Below are positions 49,893-61,032 of a stretch of 64,000 nucleotides of DNA, piece by piece (position 1 is the first letter of the stretch; each line of letters starts with the position of its first letter). Made by a program: the position numbers and the translations under genes. The stretch lies in NCBI RefSeq assembly GCF_014644455.1, contig NZ_BMKS01000003.1, positions 151,930 to 215,929 of the forward strand, in the 5' to 3' direction. A model generated the notes under the pieces. That model was not told the origin of the DNA and made no database searches. It was given only the letters and a program-made list of their open reading frames with translations. The DNA is from Caldovatus sediminis (GTDB lineage Bacteria > Pseudomonadota > Alphaproteobacteria > Acetobacterales > Acetobacteraceae).

Positions 49893-50654
49893 CTAGGCGG
49901 CCTCCGTGGCGGCGAGTTCCGGTTCGCGGGCGCCGCCCGGGCCGAGGGTGAGCTCGCGGAACACCTCGTCCAGCGTCATGCCCGGCGCCTCCAGGGCGCG
50001 CGGCGTCGCGTCCACGACGACGCGGCCGCGGGCGATGATGACGGCGCGGGTGCAGACGGCGGCCACCTCCTCGAGGATGTGGGTGGAGATGACGATCGCC
50101 TTCTCCGGCGCCATGCTGCGGATCAGTTCGCGCACCTCGTGCTTCTGGTTGGGGTCGAGGCCGTCGGTCGGCTCGTCCATCACCAGCGCCGGCGGGTCGT
50201 GCAGCAGCGCCTGGGCGAGGCCGACGCGGCGCTTGAAGCCCTTGGAGAGCGTCTCGATCGGCTGCAGGCGCACGCCTTCGAGCGCCGTCAGGCGCATCGC
50301 GCGGGCGACGCGGTCCCTGGCCTCGCCGCCGCGATAGCCGCGCACGCGCGCGACGAAGCCGAGGAAGCCGGCGACGGTCATCTCGGGATAGGTGGGCGCG
50401 CCCTCCGGCAGGTAGCCGAGGCAGCGCTTCACCGCGACCGGCTCGTCCGTCACGTCGTGGCCGCAGACGCGCGCGGTGCCGGCGCTCGGCGTGACGAAGC
50501 CGGCGAGCATCTTCATCGTCGTGGACTTCCCGGCGCCGTTCGGGCCGAGGAAGCCGACGACCTCGCCGCGGTCCACGGTGAAGGAGACGTCGTCCACGGC
50601 GGTGAAGCTGCCGAAGCGCTTGGTGAGGCGCTCGATCTCGATCAGGGCGGGCAC
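49893..50654 (-). CDS. ABC transporter ATP-binding protein (GldA-like)
   Basis: 253-residue ATPase of the ABC-2 exporter class. Walker A GPNGAGKS is at about residues 37-44, then the Q-loop region GYLPEGAPTYPEMTVAGFL, signature LSKGFKRRVGLAQALLHD (Lys-Gly variant, as in GldA/NosF-like ATPases), Walker B ALVMDEPTDGLDPNQKHE and switch ISTHILEEVAAVC. The GTG at 50654 has AGGGGGA about 8 nt upstream; a second GTG at 50675 is adjacent to a purine run but too close to it. It is first in a minus-strand exporter operon that continues to the NUDIX gene. Confidence 0.93.
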   Translation of the reverse strand: MPALIEIERLTKRFGSFTAVDDVSFTVDRGEVVGFLGPNGAGKSTTMKMLAGFVTPSAGTARVCGHDVTDEPVAVKRCLGYLPEGAPTYPEMTVAGFLGFVARVRGYRGGEARDRVARAMRLTALEGVRLQPIETLSKGFKRRVGLAQALLHDPPALVMDEPTDGLDPNQKHEVRELIRSMAPEKAIVISTHILEEVAAVCTRAVIIARGRVVVDATPRALEAPGMTLDEVFRELTLGPGGAREPELAATEAA

Positions 50655-50791
50655 GGCGCGGTCCCCCTGGGTCACTCCCCCGTCGGGCGCCGGATTTACA
50701 TTGGCGTGAGGGCATTGCAACCCCCCGCTCCGGCGCCGCGACGGCCTGCGGCCGCAACGACTCGCCGCGCGGCACGGCCGGCGACGAGGGG

Positions 50792-52936
<2,145 letters not shown>

Positions 52937-52973
52937 GGGGCTCTATATGCCAGCCCGAGCCCGATCCGCCGAC

Positions 52974-53258
52974 ATGCCCGACACTACCGAACTCGACGCC
53001 CGCCGCCGCCGCCTGCTGTTCCGCGCCCGCCACCGCGGCACCAAGGAGGCCGACCTGCTGATCGGCGGCTTCGTGGCCCGCTGCATCGCCACCCTCTCCG
53101 ACTCGGAGCTCGACGAGCTCGAGGCGGTGCTGGAACACCCGGACGTGGACCTCGCCGACTGGCTCTCCGGCCGCCGCCCCGTGCCGGCCGACCGCGACTC
53201 GCCCATGCTGCGCCGGATGGCGGCGGAGGTCGCGGGGCGGGGGATGGCGGGCGGATGA
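52974..53258 (+). CDS. sdhE: Succinate dehydrogenase assembly factor 2 (SdhE)
   Basis: 94-residue SdhE/SdhAF2 family protein, which assists covalent flavinylation of succinate dehydrogenase SdhA. The conserved RGxxE motif is present as HRGTKEADLLIGGF, with C-terminal LSDSELDELEAVLEHPDVDL and LADWLSGRRPVP typical of the family. I chose the ATG at 52974 as it gives the usual short N-terminus; no obvious Shine-Dalgarno precedes it, and a longer form from 52935 or 52947 cannot be excluded. It overlaps mfd by 4 nt (ATGA), as commonly seen in alphaproteobacteria. Confidence 0.92.
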   Translation: MPDTTELDARRRRLLFRARHRGTKEADLLIGGFVARCIATLSDSELDELEAVLEHPDVDLADWLSGRRPVPADRDSPMLRRMAAEVAGRGMAGG

Positions 53259-56200
53259 GCGCCGGCCTGACCGTCCACGGCGCGCCCGAGGGCTACGACG
53301 CCCTGCTGATCGCCCGCCGCCGCGCCGAGACCGAGGCGCCGGTCCTGCATGTCTGCCGCGACGACGCGCGCATGGCCCGCGTCGCGGAGGCGCTCGGCTT
53401 CTGGGCGCCCGAGATCGAGGTGCTGCGCTTCCCGGCCTGGGACTGCCTGGCCTACGACCGCGTCTCGCCGAACCCGGGGATCGTGGCGGAGCGCGTCGCC
53501 ACCCTGACGCGGCTGCTGGAGCCCGCGGGGGAGAGGCCGCGCGTCGTCGTCACCACGGTCAACGCGCTCGTGCAGAAGGTGCCGCCGCGCGAGGTCTTCC
53601 GCGGCGCGACGATGCAGCTCCGCAAGGGCGGCCGCGTCCAGCCGGAGCGGCTGCTCGCCTTCCTCGAGGCCAACGGCTACGGCCGCGCCGGCACCGTCAT
53701 GGAGCCCGGCGAGTACGCCGTGCGCGGCGGCATCATCGACATCTTCCCGGCCGGCGAGCCCGATCCCGTCCGCCTCGACCTGTTCGGCGACGAGATCGAG
53801 AGCCTGCGCCGCTTCGACACCGGCACCCAGCGCAGCGGCAAGGCGCTGGAGGAGCTCTGGCTGCGCCCCGTGGGCGAGGTGTTCCTCGACCCGGAGAGCA
53901 TCGCCCGCTTCCGCACCGGCTACGTGGACCTGTTCGGCGCGGCGGCGACCGAGGACCCGCTCTACGTCTCGGTCAGCGCCGGGCGGAAGCATCCCGGGAT
54001 GGAGCACTGGGCCGGGCTGTTCCACGCGCACATGGAGACGCTGCTCGACTACCTGCCGGGGGCGAGCGTCAGCCTCGACCACCAGGCGGAGGAGGTGCTG
54101 GCGGCGCGGCTCGAGATGATCGCCGACCACTACGAGGCGCGCCGCGCGCCGGTGCGGATCGGCGAGGGCGAGGTGCCCTACCGTCCGGCGCCGCCGGATC
54201 GGCTCTACCTCGACCGCGCGGGCTGGGAGGCGATGCTCGCCGGCGGGCCGCTGCTGAAGTTCACGCCCTACGCCCGGCCCGAGGGCGCCGAGGGGATGGA
54301 CGCCGGCGGGCGGCCGGGCCCGCTGTTCACCGACATCCGCGCCGCCGGCCGGAACGTGTTCGCGGCCTATGCGGAGCACGCGCAGGCGGCGGTGCGGGCG
54401 AAGCGCCGCCCGATCGTCGCCGCCTGGACGCGCGGCTCGCGCGACCGGCTCGGCAACCTGCTGCGCGAGAACGGGGTCGCCGCGACCAATGTGGACGACT
54501 GGAAGGCGGCGCGCGCGCTGCCCGAGGGGGTCGTCGCGCTGATCGTCCTCGGCCTGGAGCGCGGCTTCACCGCGCCGGGCCTGTCGGTCGTGGGCGAGCA
54601 GGACCTGCTCGGCGAGCGCCTCGCCCGCCCGCCGCGCCGGCGCCGGCGCGCCGACCAGTTCATCGCCGATGCCACCGAGATCGCCGAGGGCGACCTCGTC
54701 GTGCACCAGGACCACGGCATCGGCCGCTACGAGGGCCTGGAGACGATCGAGGTCAACGGCGCGCCGCACGACTGCCTGCGCATCCTCTACGACGGCGGCG
54801 ACAAGCTCTTCGTCCCGGTCGAGAACATCGAGGTGCTGTCGCGCTTCGGCTCCGACACCGCGGGGGTGGCGCTCGACAAGCTCGGCGGCGTCTCCTGGCA
54901 GCACCGCAAGGCGCGGGCCCGGCAGCGCATCCGGGACATGGCCGCGGCGCTGATCCGCGTCGCCGCCGAGCGGAGGATGAAGGAGGGCCTGCTCGCCGCG
55001 CCGCCGGCGGGCCCGTGGGACGAGTTCTGCGCCCGCTTCCCCTTCGCCGAGACCGAGGACCAGCAGCGCGCCATCGCCGACGTGCTGGAGGACCTCGCCG
55101 CCGGCCGGCCGATGGACCGGCTGGTCTGCGGCGATGTCGGCTTCGGCAAGACCGAGGTGGCGCTGCGCGCCGCCTTCGTGGTGGCGATGGCCGGGGCGCA
55201 GGTGGCGGTGATCGTGCCGACGACGCTGCTCGCGCGCCAGCACTACCGCACCTTCGCCGCGCGCTTCGAGGGCTTCCCGCTCAAGGTCGCGCAGCTCTCG
55301 CGCCTGGTCTCGGCGAAGGAGGCGGCGGCGGTGCGGGCGGGCCTCAAGGACGGCTCGGTGAACATCGTCGTCGGCACCCACGCGCTGCTCGCCAAGGGGG
55401 TCGAGTTCGCCAACCTCGGCCTGCTGATCGTGGACGAGGAGCAGCACTTCGGCGTCGCGCACAAGGAGAAGCTGAAGGCGCTGAAGAGCGACGTGCACGT
55501 GCTGACGCTGACCGCGACCCCGATCCCGCGCACGCTGCAGCTCGCGCTGACCGGCGTGCGGGAGATGAGCGTGATCGCGACCCCGCCCGTGGACCGCCTC
55601 GCCGTGCGCACCTTCATCATGCCCTGGGACGGGGTGGTGCTGCGCGAGGCGATCCAGCGCGAGCGGTTCCGCGGCGGCCAGGTGTTCTGCGTCGTCCCGC
55701 GCATCGAGGACCTCGAGACGACCGCCGTGCGGCTGCGCGAGATCGTGCCGGAGGCGCGGCTGGTGACCGCGCACGGCCGGCTCGCCGCGACCGAGCTCGA
55801 GCGCGTGATGACCGAGTTCGGCGACGGCAAGCACGACATCCTGCTCTCGACCAACATCATCGAGAGCGGGCTCGACATGCCGGCGGTGAACACGCTGATC
55901 GTGCACCGCGCCGATCTGTTCGGGCTGGCGCAGCTCTACCAGCTCCGCGGCCGGGTCGGGCGCGGCAAGCTGCGCGGCTACGCCTACCTCACCTGGCCGC
56001 AGGGGCACCGCCTCTCGCCCGCGGCCGAGAAGCGGCTCGAGGTGATGCAGACGCTCGACAACCTCGGCGCCGGCTTCACCCTGGCGAGCCACGACCTCGA
56101 CATCCGCGGCGCCGGCAACCTGCTCGGCGAGGAGCAGTCCGGCCACATCCGCGAGGTCGGCATCGAGCTCTACCAGCAGATGCTCGAGGAGGCGGTGGCG

Positions 56201-56704
56201 GAGCTGCGCGCGGGGCAGGGGCGGCGCGCCGAAACGGAGCGCGACTTCACGCCGCAGATCAACCTCGGCCTGCCGGTGCTGATCCCGGAGGATTACGTGC
56301 CGGACCTGCCGGTGCGCCTCGGCCTCTACCGCCGCATCGGCGCCCTCGACTCCGACAAGGAGGCGGACGCGATGGCGGCGGAGCTCGCCGACCGCTTCGG
56401 CCCGCTGCCGGAGGAGGTGGAGAACCTGCTCGCCGTCGTCTCGATCAAGCGGCTCTGCCGCGAGGCGGGGGTGGAGAAGCTGGACGCCGGGCCGAAGGGG
56501 ATCGTCATCAGCTTCCGCCGCAACCGGTTCGCCAATCCGGGCGGGCTGATCGCCTGGGTGCAGGCGCAGAAGGGCCAGGTGAAGCTGCGTCCGGACCACA
56601 AGCTCGCGGTGGTGCGCGAGATGGACCTGGCGAAGCGGGTGAAGGCGGCGCGGGACCTGCTCGCCGCGCTGACGCGCGTGGCGCGGCAGGCGCGGGCGGC
56701 CTAG
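53255..56704 (+). CDS. mfd: Transcription-repair coupling factor Mfd
   Basis: 1149-residue Mfd, which displaces RNA polymerase stalled at lesions and recruits UvrA. The N-terminal UvrB-like region (to about 340) has FPAWDCLAYDRVSPNPGIVAER, the RNA polymerase-interaction domain begins EGDLVVHQDHGIGRYEG (about residue 480), and the translocase core has Walker A GDVGFGKT (Lys at about 632), the DEEQ box VDEEQHFGVAHKEKL and LTATPIPRTLQLAL. It also has the QLRGRVGRGKLRGYAYLTW helicase motif, and the TRCF C-terminal domain ends after about residue 1140. Length is normal. It is translationally coupled to sdhE. Confidence 0.98.
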   Translation: MSAGLTVHGAPEGYDALLIARRRAETEAPVLHVCRDDARMARVAEALGFWAPEIEVLRFPAWDCLAYDRVSPNPGIVAERVATLTRLLEPAGERPRVVVTTVNALVQKVPPREVFRGATMQLRKGGRVQPERLLAFLEANGYGRAGTVMEPGEYAVRGGIIDIFPAGEPDPVRLDLFGDEIESLRRFDTGTQRSGKALEELWLRPVGEVFLDPESIARFRTGYVDLFGAAATEDPLYVSVSAGRKHPGMEHWAGLFHAHMETLLDYLPGASVSLDHQAEEVLAARLEMIADHYEARRAPVRIGEGEVPYRPAPPDRLYLDRAGWEAMLAGGPLLKFTPYARPEGAEGMDAGGRPGPLFTDIRAAGRNVFAAYAEHAQAAVRAKRRPIVAAWTRGSRDRLGNLLRENGVAATNVDDWKAARALPEGVVALIVLGLERGFTAPGLSVVGEQDLLGERLARPPRRRRRADQFIADATEIAEGDLVVHQDHGIGRYEGLETIEVNGAPHDCLRILYDGGDKLFVPVENIEVLSRFGSDTAGVALDKLGGVSWQHRKARARQRIRDMAAALIRVAAERRMKEGLLAAPPAGPWDEFCARFPFAETEDQQRAIADVLEDLAAGRPMDRLVCGDVGFGKTEVALRAAFVVAMAGAQVAVIVPTTLLARQHYRTFAARFEGFPLKVAQLSRLVSAKEAAAVRAGLKDGSVNIVVGTHALLAKGVEFANLGLLIVDEEQHFGVAHKEKLKALKSDVHVLTLTATPIPRTLQLALTGVREMSVIATPPVDRLAVRTFIMPWDGVVLREAIQRERFRGGQVFCVVPRIEDLETTAVRLREIVPEARLVTAHGRLAATELERVMTEFGDGKHDILLSTNIIESGLDMPAVNTLIVHRADLFGLAQLYQLRGRVGRGKLRGYAYLTWPQGHRLSPAAEKRLEVMQTLDNLGAGFTLASHDLDIRGAGNLLGEEQSGHIREVGIELYQQMLEEAVAELRAGQGRRAETERDFTPQINLGLPVLIPEDYVPDLPVRLGLYRRIGALDSDKEADAMAAELADRFGPLPEEVENLLAVVSIKRLCREAGVEKLDAGPKGIVISFRRNRFANPGGLIAWVQAQKGQVKLRPDHKLAVVREMDLAKRVKAARDLLAALTRVARQARAA

Positions 56705-56740
56705 TCGGCCTGCGGGACGTCCCGGTCGGCGGGCGTCGCC

Positions 56741-57055
56741 TCAGCTGTTCGCCGCGGCCGCCCGCAATGCCGCCAATGCCCGCCGGCCGGGGTCGCGCGC
56801 TCCGGATACCCGGTCGAAGCCGCCGCGCAGCGCCTCCCGGACGGCGCGTTCCGCCTCGATCTTGCGGTTCGCGCGCGCTGGCGCGCCGCAGCAGCGGGAC
56901 GGGCGGACACCAGCCCTGCAGGGAAGGCTGCAGCAGGAACCCGCCGCCCGCAGCGGGGAGGAGGGCGCAGCGCCGGTCCACCGCCAGCGCCAGGATCGCG
57001 CCGGCGCAGGCGAGGAAGCCGCATTCGCCTCGATGACGCGCCCCGTGTCCAACTC
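56741..57055 (-). pseudogene. Frameshifted remnant of a small YgaP/DUF2892-like membrane protein
   Basis: On the minus strand one frame reads GFLACAGAILALAVDRRCAL then FLLQPSLQGWCPPVPLLRR (about 57025-56883), a hydrophobic segment followed by a Cys-Pro motif. The continuation IEAERAVREALRGGF with DRVSGARDP lies in a different frame (about 56860-56741, stop TGA at 56743-56741). Upstream, ELDTGRVIEANA (57055-57020) is again in that second frame. The segments would form one sensible protein only if about two compensating single-base indels are removed. The GWCPPVPLL region resembles DUF2892-type membrane proteins, from memory only. A sequencing error is an alternative. No other gene is seen at 56705-57294. 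Confidence 0.4.
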
Positions 57056-57294
57056 GCGATCGGGCGCCGCGAGCCGGTTCCGCACCCCGCTCGGGGAGGT
57101 CTCGCGGCCTTTGCGGCCCGCCGGCGGTGTGCTCGGCGATCTCGCCGTTGACGTGCGCAGCGGTGCTGTGCGCGGAGCGCTCCGGGGTGGCGGGCAGGAG
57201 GGGCGTCGGGGGGCTTCCTGCCGGCTGGGCACCGCCTCGCCGGCCGCAACGCGCCGGCGGCCGGGCGGGGTCCGCGCCCGCCGGCGGGGCCGGC

Positions 57295-57954
57295 TCACTC
57301 CTCCACCAGTGCCACGTCGAGCAGCCGCTCCAGCACCTCGGGCTCCTGCGCGCCGGCGATGGCGTTGCGGCCGCCGATGACGAAGCAGGGCACGCCGTTG
57401 ATGCCGAGCCGGTGCGCGCGGAGGTTGTCGGCGTGCACCTGCTCCGCCTCCGCCCCCGTGGCGAGGTGGCGGCGCGCGGCAAAGGCGTCCAGCCCGACCG
57501 CGGATGCGATCGCGGTCAGGGTGTCGTGGTCGCCGATGTCGGCGCCCTCGGCGAAGTAGGCGAGGAACAGGGCGTCCACCAGCGCGTCCGCCAGCCCCTC
57601 GCGCGCGGCGAGGCGGACCAGGCGGTGTGCGTCCAGGCTCTGCGGCACGCGGCGGATGCGGTCGAACCGGAAGGGCACGCCCTCGGCGCGGCCGAGCTCG
57701 GCGATGGTGGCGTGCAGGCGCCGGGCGCGCTCCTCGCCGCCGAACTTGCGCACGAAGTAGTCCTGCCGCGGCACGCCTTCCCGCGCCATGTCGGGGTTCA
57801 GCAGGAAGGGCCGCCAGTGGATCTCGGCGAGGACGTCCGGGCGCGCGCGCAGCGCGCGGCGCAGCCGCCGCGTGCCGAGGAAGCACCAAGGGCAGACCAG
57901 GTCGAAGACGACCTCGATCGGCAGACGCGCGCGGGGCGGGGAGAGCAGGTTCAC
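57295..57954 (-). CDS. DsbA family oxidoreductase (FrnE-like)
   Basis: 219-residue thioredoxin-fold protein of the DsbA/FrnE/2-hydroxychromene-2-carboxylate isomerase superfamily. The N-terminus IEVVFDLVCPWCFLGTRRLRR carries a CPWC redox motif at residues 21-24. Later segments are WRPFLLNPDMAREGVPRQDYF and, at the C-terminal redox-fold edge, HRLGINGVPCFVIGGRNAIAGAQ with the cis-Pro loop. No signal peptide is seen, so it is cytoplasmic, like other FrnE proteins. The start is a GTG at 57954 with AGGATG upstream. It is divergent from the amino-acid binding protein gene. Confidence 0.9.
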   Translation of the reverse strand: MNLLSPPRARLPIEVVFDLVCPWCFLGTRRLRRALRARPDVLAEIHWRPFLLNPDMAREGVPRQDYFVRKFGGEERARRLHATIAELGRAEGVPFRFDRIRRVPQSLDAHRLVRLAAREGLADALVDALFLAYFAEGADIGDHDTLTAIASAVGLDAFAARRHLATGAEAEQVHADNLRAHRLGINGVPCFVIGGRNAIAGAQEPEVLERLLDVALVEE

Positions 57955-58186
57955 GGTGGCGCATCCTATCCGGCCGGCGAGGCGGCGGCCAACGCCCAAT
58001 CGGATCGCCCCGGGGCGCGCCGCCGCATCAGGCGCTTGCCCGCGCGCGCCGGCCGCCGGCAGGATCCCAACTCGCGCCGCGCGCCGGACGGGTCGGTCGC
58101 CCCGGCCGGCCGCAGGCGTGACGGGCGCGCCGACCCTATCGAGAAGCCAGCCGCCCGAGGGAGTCAGAACGTCGAAGGAGGATCGC

Positions 58187-59236
58187 ATGGCCCGGGCCCG
58201 TCGCCGCCGCCGTTGGTCCGGCCTTCTCGCCGGTGCCGCGGCCATGCTGCTCGCCTTCGCGGCGGCGCCGCCGGCCGGGACGCAGACGGCCGCCGACACG
58301 CTCGGCGCCGTCCGCGCGCGCGGCATCCTGAACTGCGGCGTCGCGCCGTCCACCGCCGGCTTCGCCCAGCCGGACAGCCGCGGGGTCTGGCGGGGCATCG
58401 ACGTGGATTTCTGCCGCGCGCTCGCTGCGGCGGTGCTCGGGGATGCGGACAAGGTCCGCTTCGCCCCCTCCACGCCGCAGCAGCGATTCGCCATGCTGCA
58501 GTCGGGCGAGATCGACGTCCTGATCCGCCAGACCACCTGGACGCTCACGCGCGAGGCGCCGCTCGGCCTCGCCTTCGCCGGAACGAAATTCCACGGCGGC
58601 CAGGGCTCCCCGGTGAACCGCGCCTCCGGCATCGCCTCGGCCCGCCAGCTCGACGGCGCGACGGTCTGCGCGCAGCCGGGGACGACGACCGAGCCCGACC
58701 TCGCCGACGACTTCCGCGCCAACAACATGCGCTTCACGCCGGTGGCGATCGAGACGGCGGAGGAGATCCGCGCCGCCTGCGTCGCCGGGCACTGCGACGT
58801 GTACCCGACCGGCGCCTCGGCGCTCGCCTCCTTCCGCGCCATCCAGGAAGAGAACGCGGAGCGCTGCGCGCTGCTGCCCGAGATCATCTCCAAGGAGCTG
58901 CTCGGCCCGGCGGTGCGCAGGGGCGACTGGCGCTGGTTCGACATCGTGCGCTGGACCTACTTCACCCTGCCGACGGCGGAGGATCTCGGCACCACCAGCC
59001 AGGACCTGGACGGATTCGCCGACAGCCGGAACCCCGAGGTCCAGCGGTTCATGGGGCGCAGCGGCGGCCTCGGGCGCTCGCCCGGGTTCGGGAACGACTT
59101 CGCGGTGCGGATCGGCCGCCAGCTCGGCAGTTGCGGGGAGGTGTCGGAGAGCAACATCGCCCCGCTCGGCATCCAGCGCGGCATCAACGACCTCTGGACC
59201 CGCGGCGGGCTGCACCACGTGCCGCCGATGCGCTGA
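58187..59236 (+). CDS. Amino-acid ABC transporter substrate-binding protein (AapJ-like)
   Basis: 349-residue periplasmic receptor of the SBP family 3 (general L-amino-acid type). The ATG has an ideal GAAGGAGGATCGC leader. An arginine-rich N-terminus and hydrophobic segment (about residues 11-28) form the signal. The mature part has GAVRARGILNCGVAPSTAGFAQ, VDFCRALAAAVLGDADKVRF and VLIRQTTWTLTREAPLG, all typical of AapJ-like receptors, plus RTTEPDL-type ligand loops and a C-terminal LGIQRGINDLWTRGGLHHVPP. No cognate permease or ATPase is in the window, so it is an orphan receptor here. Confidence 0.92.
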   Translation: MARARRRRRWSGLLAGAAAMLLAFAAAPPAGTQTAADTLGAVRARGILNCGVAPSTAGFAQPDSRGVWRGIDVDFCRALAAAVLGDADKVRFAPSTPQQRFAMLQSGEIDVLIRQTTWTLTREAPLGLAFAGTKFHGGQGSPVNRASGIASARQLDGATVCAQPGTTTEPDLADDFRANNMRFTPVAIETAEEIRAACVAGHCDVYPTGASALASFRAIQEENAERCALLPEIISKELLGPAVRRGDWRWFDIVRWTYFTLPTAEDLGTTSQDLDGFADSRNPEVQRFMGRSGGLGRSPGFGNDFAVRIGRQLGSCGEVSESNIAPLGIQRGINDLWTRGGLHHVPPMR

Positions 59237-59325
59237 TCGGGGGGCGGGGGCGCGGTCCGCCGCGGCGCCGCGCGCCCGCCCGACGGCCATGGCCGCGCGC
59301 AGGGATCGAAGGGAGAGCAAGAGAA

Positions 59326-60927
59326 GTGACGAGCAGGAGCAGGCGGCTCGGCGCCGCCTTCGCGTGCGCCGCCTTCGGCGCCGCGTGCCTCGCCGCCGGC
59401 GCGGCGGCGCAGACGCCGCGCACCCTGACCATCGGCGCGCAGACGCCGCCCAGCGCGATGGACCCGCACTACCACAACACCACCAACAACAACATGGTGC
59501 TGCGGGGCCAGATCTTCGAGGCGCTGTTCGATCTGGACACGAGGGCGCGGCGCCATCCGCGCCTCGCCGAGAGCCTCACCCCGCTCGACGACCTGACCTG
59601 GGAGGTGAAGGTCCGCCAGGGCGTGCGCTTCCACGACGGCACGCCCTTCGAGGCGGACGACATCGCCTTCACCTTCGCCCGCGTCCCCACCGTGCCGAAC
59701 AGCCCGGCGCTCTTCACCCCCGCGGTGCGCACCATCGCCGCGGTCGAGGTGGTGGACCCGGGGACGGTGCGCCTCCGGCTGCGCGAGCCGAATCCGCTGC
59801 TGCCCTGGGACATGACCGGGCCGGTGATCCTCTCCCGCCGCGTGCACGGGCCCGGCTGGCCCTCGACGGCGGAGTTCAACTCCGGCCGCCTCGCCATCGG
59901 CACGGGGCCCTACCGCTTCGTCTCCTTCACCCACAACGAGCGCGTCGAGCTCGCGCGCAACCCGACCTACTGGGGCCCGGCCGAGCCCTGGGAGCGCGTG
60001 GTGTACCGCTACATCCCGCAGGCCGGATCGCGCGTCGCCGCGCTGCTGACCGGCGAGGTGGACCTCATCGACTACGTCCCGGTGCAGGACATCCCGCGGC
60101 TCGAGCGCGACGCGCGCTTCGCCCTGTTCTCCGTGGACAGCGTCACCTTCGTCTACCTGTTCCCCGATTCGATGCGCGACACCTCGCCGCAGGTGTCCGA
60201 CAAGCAGGGCCGGCCGCTGCCGCGCAACCCGCTCGCCGACCGCCGCGTGCGCGAGGCGCTGTCGCTCGCGATCAACCGCGAGGCCATCGCGGAGCGGCTC
60301 TACCAGGGCCAGGCGCGGGCGGCCGACCAGTTCGCCGCGCCGGTCGCGGAGCACCGCGTGCCGAACCTGCCGCCGCTGCCGCACGACCCGGCGCGGGCGC
60401 GGGCGCTGCTCGCCGAGGCGGGCTACCCGAACGGCTTCCGCCTCACCATCCACGGGCCGAACGGGTTCTTCCCGCTCGACGACAGCCTGCTCCAGGCGAT
60501 CGCGCAGGCCTTCACGCGCATCGGCATCGAGACCCAGGTGCAGGCGCTGCCGCCGGCCAACCTGTTCACGCGGGCGACGAACCGCGAGTTCTCGCTGTTC
60601 ATGACCTATTTCAGCTCCTACCTGACGATCAATCCGCTGCGCAACGTGGTGATGACGCAGAACCGGGAGCTCGGCTTCGGACCCTTCAACCGCCAGCGCT
60701 ACTCGAACCCGGCGGTGGACGAGCCGGCGCGGCAGGCGCTGACGACGATGGACGAGGAGCGGCGGGAGGCGCTGACGCAGCAGGCGGCGCGCGCGCTGCT
60801 CGAGGACAAGGGCGTGCTGCCCGTCATCTTCCTGCGCAACACCTGGGCCGGGCGGCGCGACCGCGTGGTGTACGACCCGAGCCCGATCAACCACACCGCC
60901 GCGATCCACGCCCGGCCGGCGGAGTAG
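59326..60927 (+). CDS. Peptide-type ABC transporter substrate-binding protein (SBP_bac_5 family)
   Basis: 533-residue receptor. The GTG at 59326 has GGGAGAG about 10 nt upstream. The signal region is SRSRRLGAAFACAAFGAACLAAGAAAQ-like, with Ala/Cys-rich hydrophobic core and AQT cleavage near residue 29. Family blocks are TLTIGAQTPPSAMDPHYHNT, VKVRQGVRFHDGTPFEADDIA, FTHNERVELARNPTYWGP and PLADRRVREALSLAINREAI. The adjacent gene order places it between an amino-acid receptor and an M20 deacylase. It has no local permease, unlike the receptor at 11.5 kb. Confidence 0.91.
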   Translation: MTSRSRRLGAAFACAAFGAACLAAGAAAQTPRTLTIGAQTPPSAMDPHYHNTTNNNMVLRGQIFEALFDLDTRARRHPRLAESLTPLDDLTWEVKVRQGVRFHDGTPFEADDIAFTFARVPTVPNSPALFTPAVRTIAAVEVVDPGTVRLRLREPNPLLPWDMTGPVILSRRVHGPGWPSTAEFNSGRLAIGTGPYRFVSFTHNERVELARNPTYWGPAEPWERVVYRYIPQAGSRVAALLTGEVDLIDYVPVQDIPRLERDARFALFSVDSVTFVYLFPDSMRDTSPQVSDKQGRPLPRNPLADRRVREALSLAINREAIAERLYQGQARAADQFAAPVAEHRVPNLPPLPHDPARARALLAEAGYPNGFRLTIHGPNGFFPLDDSLLQAIAQAFTRIGIETQVQALPPANLFTRATNREFSLFMTYFSSYLTINPLRNVVMTQNRELGFGPFNRQRYSNPAVDEPARQALTTMDEERREALTQQAARALLEDKGVLPVIFLRNTWAGRRDRVVYDPSPINHTAAIHARPAE

Positions 60928-61032
60928 CGGCTCGCGCCTTGACGCGCGCCCGCGCGCGGGGCGAGGCTCTGGCGCCGACGGACGCCGCGCCCCGGCGCGC
61001 GGCATCCGTCCGCCGGAGGGACCACGCCCCGC

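Noticed and set aside
52943-56599. A 1218-codon minus-strand frame antisense to mfd
   Set aside because: Composition is His/Arg/Ala/Glu noise, no motif, and mfd is certain on the other strand.
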